From Sipunculus nudus (lineage: Eukaryota; Annelida; Sipuncula; Golfingiida; Sipunculidae): a DNA stretch of 64,000 nucleotides. Below, one piece after another: positions 30,301 to 36,300 of this stretch; the stretch's first letter is position 1; each line of letters opens with the position of its first letter. Position numbers and translations under genes: made by a program. The stretch spans positions 70,259,556-70,323,555 of the forward strand of contig CM049310.1 of assembly GCA_026874595.1 (NCBI GenBank). The letters run 5' to 3'. The notes under the pieces were generated by a model, which ran no database searches, had not been told where the DNA came from, and saw only the letters and a program-made list of their open reading frames with translations.

Positions 30301-33300
30301 GTGATTCAAGGAATATTCTTGTAGATGCCATGTTGTTGCATTATTTTCTTTTAAATTCAGTTTAAACATTTATGATTTAAAAATAATAAAATATAGGTGT
30401 ATGCATAATATGACCCAATATGAGCTACACTCTGGATTTATGATGATTGCAACTTTGCAACAATTCTAATATTTTAACTTATAGTTTCAGTTTTTTACTC
30501 TGTATATATTATGATTGCAACTTTTGCAACAATTCTAATATTTTAACTTATATTTTCAGGGTTTTTTTTTTAATTTATAAAACCTGTAAATAAAAAAATG
30601 ATTCAGATAAAAACTTCTTAATGGAAAAACTGGATATGCTAAAAAATAGGATTATATATAAACTTAAATGCATTATTCCCTTGAAAGTGAAATAAAGGTA
30701 TTAGTCCATTCTGTCCACTTGCCTGTCCATCTGTAAATTTTCATATGCATCTCAGTACCTCACAACTTTTACTGTTTTTCTTCATGACAGTCTTGTCAGA
30801 GTATTAGTTTGCAATCATATATTTAGAACTTTACTATAACCAAGTAGGAGGGCCCCATTCCTCTTAGCTTCTCATATTCTTATATAAATGAAAAACATTA
30901 AAATAGAATATTTCTACATCCACCTTCGTACTGCCCTCACTTTTCCCTTCTCCGAACCCCATCCCAAAGTCAGCCTCAGTAAACAAGAACAAGATGAATC
31001 AGATATATTCATACTTTAATATTCTGTATAACTATTCGTCCATAGGTACCTATGTACATGCCAGAAATTATGTCAATATTGTGTGATATGTAGACATAGT
31101 GGGCATCACAATAATGTACCTTGTCAAGACTAAAGAGATATTGTGTCATACAGTCACAAATTCATAAATCACTTCATCAGGATAGTTAATCATAACATCA
31201 TATCTGTCAAATTGAAAGCTTGCAGACTACCATACACTTTAGATCCTTCAACAAATAGCCTTATCATCATTCTACTACTGCTTATTACTGCTGTCATTGC
31301 ATTCATATTTGCTCAAATATATCACAATTTTCAACCCCTCCTAAATAAATAAAAAATAAACCACTATATTTGACTCTATTAATCCATTAGTCAGGTAATT
31401 TCATTTATCATTTACTCACATATTACATTACATTCCTTTATAATAGCCCAACATGTCCATGATATTCATAAGCTTTATCGACTCGATATAGTATCACAGT
31501 GGAAAAACATTTATAGTCCAATCACGATCAGCTGAGCGCCGTTACCCATGGGTCCCTTGTTTCAACTGGACCCAATCCTTCTTAAGTTAATTGAGTTGCT
31601 AGCCCAATATGTTATTGTCCCCTCATAACAAATTTGCAACAGCGGATATACCAACTCCTATGTTTGTACATCCGTCTTCCTGTCTATCTTCCCATCCGTC
31701 TTGATATACCTTATTGATCAGTTTTAAGCCAAATCATTTGATCTTAAGCTTTCTCCTTCACATATGCCTCACCCACCAATAAACGTACAACTTATTGAGT
31801 TTGATGTCAAAGCTCAAGCTCACACACCTTCCCCTCCTCATTTTAACACTTGCGTAATACACCCCATATCATTATGCTCCCATGCAAGGGGATGCTCTGC
31901 TTTGTTGTGCCCTTGTTTGATTTGACCTAATCTGCTAAACATTATTTGCAGACATATTTCTCTGTGCAGTGACCTAAAAGTGCCTCATGGAAAAGTACTA
32001 ATCCAATGACCTTGTGCTGCATAGAGACATGGCATCCCCCATATTTATAAGTGTTACAGACTTACTGTCCTTGTAAACAAGAGAGTATGACAGTATGATT
32101 AGTGTATAAAAGCTGTTAAATCTCTTACTTTAGATTACAAAAGCACTAAAGATCTCATGTTTTATAGCTGACCTAAAACAAATATTAAAATATTAGCAGA
32201 GAATGTTCACATAAAAAGAAGTTTCATGCCTGTGTAGGCTATATCATTTGCACGCCTTAGGCCTAGCGGTAATCCTGCATGGCTAGAAAGTCTAAGAAGG
32301 TTTACAAATGCATTCAATGCTATTGCATTCAACATTGTTGTGCAGTAGCCTGTTGGGAGGCCCGATTTGGGTCACATGATTATTTCACACAACTTATCAC
32401 ATCCTAAAATTTGTGAAGCACAGTGCTTCACATAGATGCTACCCCCATGCCAATTGAAAACAAAGTGTGTTTAACTGGCTGACCATGCTTCCCGAAAATG
32501 ACCCATTATATATGGCTATTATTGCACCATATCTCATTCCTGCAGTGTATTTTAGGTATTTCACCTTATTCTATTCCTGTGTATTTCATGTATTTCACCT
32601 TGTCTCAATCCTGTGTATTTCAGGTATTTCACCTTGTCTCATACCTGTGTATATCAAGTATTTCACCTTGTCTCAATCCTACGTATTTCAGGTATTTCAC
32701 CTTGTCTCAATCCTGTGTATTTCTGGTATTGCACCTTGTCTTAATCCTGTGTATATCAGGTATTGCACCTTGTCTCAATCCTGTGTATTTCAGGTATTTC
32801 ACCTTGTCTCATTCCTGTGTATTTCAGGTATTTCACCTTGTCTCATTCCTGTGTATTTCAGGTATTGCACCTTGTCTCATTCCTGTGTATATCAGGTATT
32901 GCACCTTGTCTCAATCCTGTGTATATCAGGTATTGCACCTTGTCTCAATCCTGTGTATTTCAGGTATTGCACCTTGTCTCATTCCTGTGTATATCAGGTA
33001 TTGCACCTTGTCTCATTCCTGTGTATATCAGGTATTGCACCTTGTCTCAATCCTGTGTATTTCAGGTATTGCACCTTGTCTCAATCCTGTGTATATCAGG
33101 TATTGCACCTTGTCTCAATCCTGTGTATTTCAGGTATTTCACCTTGTCTCATTCCTGTGTATATCAGGTATTGCACCTTGTCTCAATCCTGTGTATTTCA
33201 GGTATTTCACCTTGTCTCATTCCTGTGTATATCAGGTATTTCACCTTGTCTCATTCCTGTGTATATCAGGTATTGCACCTTGTCTCAATCCTGTGTATTT

Positions 33301-36300
33301 CAGGTATTTCACCTTGTCTCATTCCTGTGTATTTCAGGTATTTCACCTTGTCTCATTCCTGTGTATATCAGGTATTTCACCTTGTCTCATTCCTGTGTAT
33401 ATCAGGTATTGCACCTTGTCTCAATCCTGTGTATTTCAGGTATTTCACCTTGTCTCATTCCTGTGTATTTCAGGTATTTCACCTTGTCTCATTCCTGTGT
33501 ATATCAGGTATTGCACCTTGTCTCAATCCTGTGTATTTCAGGTATTTCACCTTGTCTCATTCCTGTGTATTTCAGGTATTTCACCTTGTCTCAATCCTGT
33601 GTATTTCAGGTATTTCACCTTGTCTCATTCCTGTGTATTTCAGGTATTGCACCTTGTCTCAATCCTGTGTATTTCAGGTATTGCACCTTGTCTCAATCCT
33701 GTGTATTTTAGGTATTTCACCTTGTCTCATTCCTGTGTATTTCAGGTATTTCACCTTGTCTCATTCCTGTGTATATCAGGTATTTCACCTTGTCTCATTC
33801 CTGTGTATATCAGGTATTTCACCTTGTCTCATTCCTGTGTATATCAGGTATTTCACCTTGTCTCATTCCTGTGTATATCAGGTATTGCACCTTGTCTCAA
33901 TCCTGTGTATTTCAGGTATTTCACCTTGTCTCAATCCTGTGTATTTCAGGTATTTCACCTTGTCTCATTCCTGTGTATTTCAGGTATTTCACCTTGTCTT
34001 ATTCCTGTGTATATCAGGTATTTCACCTTGTCTCAATCCTGTGTATTACAGGTATTGCACCTTGTCTCATTCCTGTGTATATCAGGTATTTCACCTTGTC
34101 TCAATCCTGTGTATATCAGGTATTTCACCTTGTCTCATTCCTGTGTATTTCAGGTATTTCACCTTGTCTCATTCCTGTGTATTTCAGGTATTTCACCTTG
34201 TCTCATTCCTGTTTTTATCAGGTATTGCACCTTGTCTCATTCCTGTGTATATCAGGTATTGCACCTTGTCTCAATCATGTGTATTTCAGGTATTGCACCT
34301 TGTCTCAATCCTGTGTATATCAGGTATTGCACCTTGTCTCAATCCTGTGTATTTCAGGTATTTCACCTTGTCTCATTCCTGTGTATATCAGGTATTGCAC
34401 CTTGTCTCAATCCTGTGTATTTCAGGTATTGCACCTTGTCTCAATCCTGTGTATTTCTGGTATTGCACCTTGTCTTAATCCTGTGTATATCAGGTATTGC
34501 ACCTTGTCTCAATCCTGTGTATTTCAGGTATTTCACCTTGTCTCATTCCTGTGTATTTCAGGTATTTCACCTTGTCTCATTCCTGTGTATATCAGGTATT
34601 TCACCTTGTCTCAATTCTGTGTATATCAGGTATTGAACCTTGTCTCAATCCTGTGTATTTCAGGTATTTCACCTTGTCTCATTCCTGTGTATTTCAAGTA
34701 TTTCACCTTGTCTCATTCCTGTGTATATCAGGTATTGCACCTTGTCTCAATCCTGTGTATTTCAGGTATTGCACCTTGTCTCATTCCTGTGTATTTCAGG
34801 TATTTCACCTTGTCTCAATCCTATGTATTTCAGGTATTTCACCTTGTCTCATTCCTGTGTATTTCAGGTATTGCACCTTGTCTCATTCCTGTGTATTTCA
34901 GGTATTGCACCTTGTCTCAATCCTGTGTATTTCAGGTATTTCACCTTGTCTCATTCCTGTGTATTTCAGGTATTTCACCTTGTCTCATTCCTGTGTATAT
35001 CAGGTATTTCACCTTGTCTCATTCCTGTGTATATCAGGTATTTCACGTTGTCTCATTCCTGTGTATATCAGGTATTTCACCTTGTGACATTCCTGTGTAT
35101 ATCAGGTATTGCACCTTGTCTCAATCCTGTGTATTTCAGGTATTTCACCTTGTCTCAATCCTGTGTATATCAGGTTTTGCACCTTGTCTCAATCCTGTGT
35201 ATTTCAGGTATTTCACCTTGTCTCATTCCTGTGTATTTCAGGTATTTCACCGTGTCTCATTCCAGTGTATTTCAGGTATTTCACCTTGTCTCAATCCTGT
35301 GTATTACAGGTATTTCACCTTGTCTCAATCCTGTGTATATCAGGTATTGCACCTTGTCTCAATCCTGTGTATTTCAGGTATTTCACCTTGTCTCAATCCT
35401 GTGTATATCAGGTATTTCACCTTGTCTCATTCCTGTGTATTTCAGGTATTTCACCTTGTCTCAATCCTGTGTATATCAGGTATTGCACCTTGTCTGAATC
35501 CTGTGTATTTCAGGTATTTCACCTTGTCTCAATCCTGTGTATATCAGGTATTTCACCTTGTCTCATTCCTGTGTATTTCAGGTATTTCACATTGTCTCAT
35601 TTCTGTGTATTTCAGGTATTTCACCTTGTCTCATTTCTGTGTATTTCAGGTATTTCACCTTGTCTCAATCCTGTGTATTTCAGGTATTTCACCTTGTCTC
35701 ATTCCTGTGTATTTCAGGTATTTCACCGTGTCTCATTCCAGTGTATTTCAGGTATTTCACCTTGTCTCAATCCTGTGTATTTCAGGTATTGCACCTTGTC
35801 TCATTCCTGTCTATTTCAGGTATTTAACCTTGTCTCAATCCTGTGTATTTCAGGTATTGCACCTTATCTCAATCCTGTGTATTTCAGGTATTTCACCTTG
35901 TCTCATTCCTTTGTATAACAGGTATTGCACCTTGTCTCAATCCTGTGTATATCAGGTATTGCACCTTGTCTCAATCCTGTGTATATCAGGTATTTCACCT
36001 TGTCTCATTCCTGTGTATATCAGGTATTGCACCTTGTCTCAATCCTGTGTATTTCAGTTATTTCACCTTGTCTCATTCCTGTGTATTTCAGGTATTTCAC
36101 CTTGTCTCATTCCTGTGTATATCAGGTATTTCACCTTGTCTCATTCCTGTGTATTTCAGGTATTTCACCTTGTCTCATTCCTGTGTATTTCAGGTATTTC
36201 ACCTTGTCTCATTCCTGTTTATATCAGGTATTGCACCTTGTCTCATTCCTGTATATATCAGGTATTGCACCTTGTCTCAATCCTGTGTATTTCAGGTATT

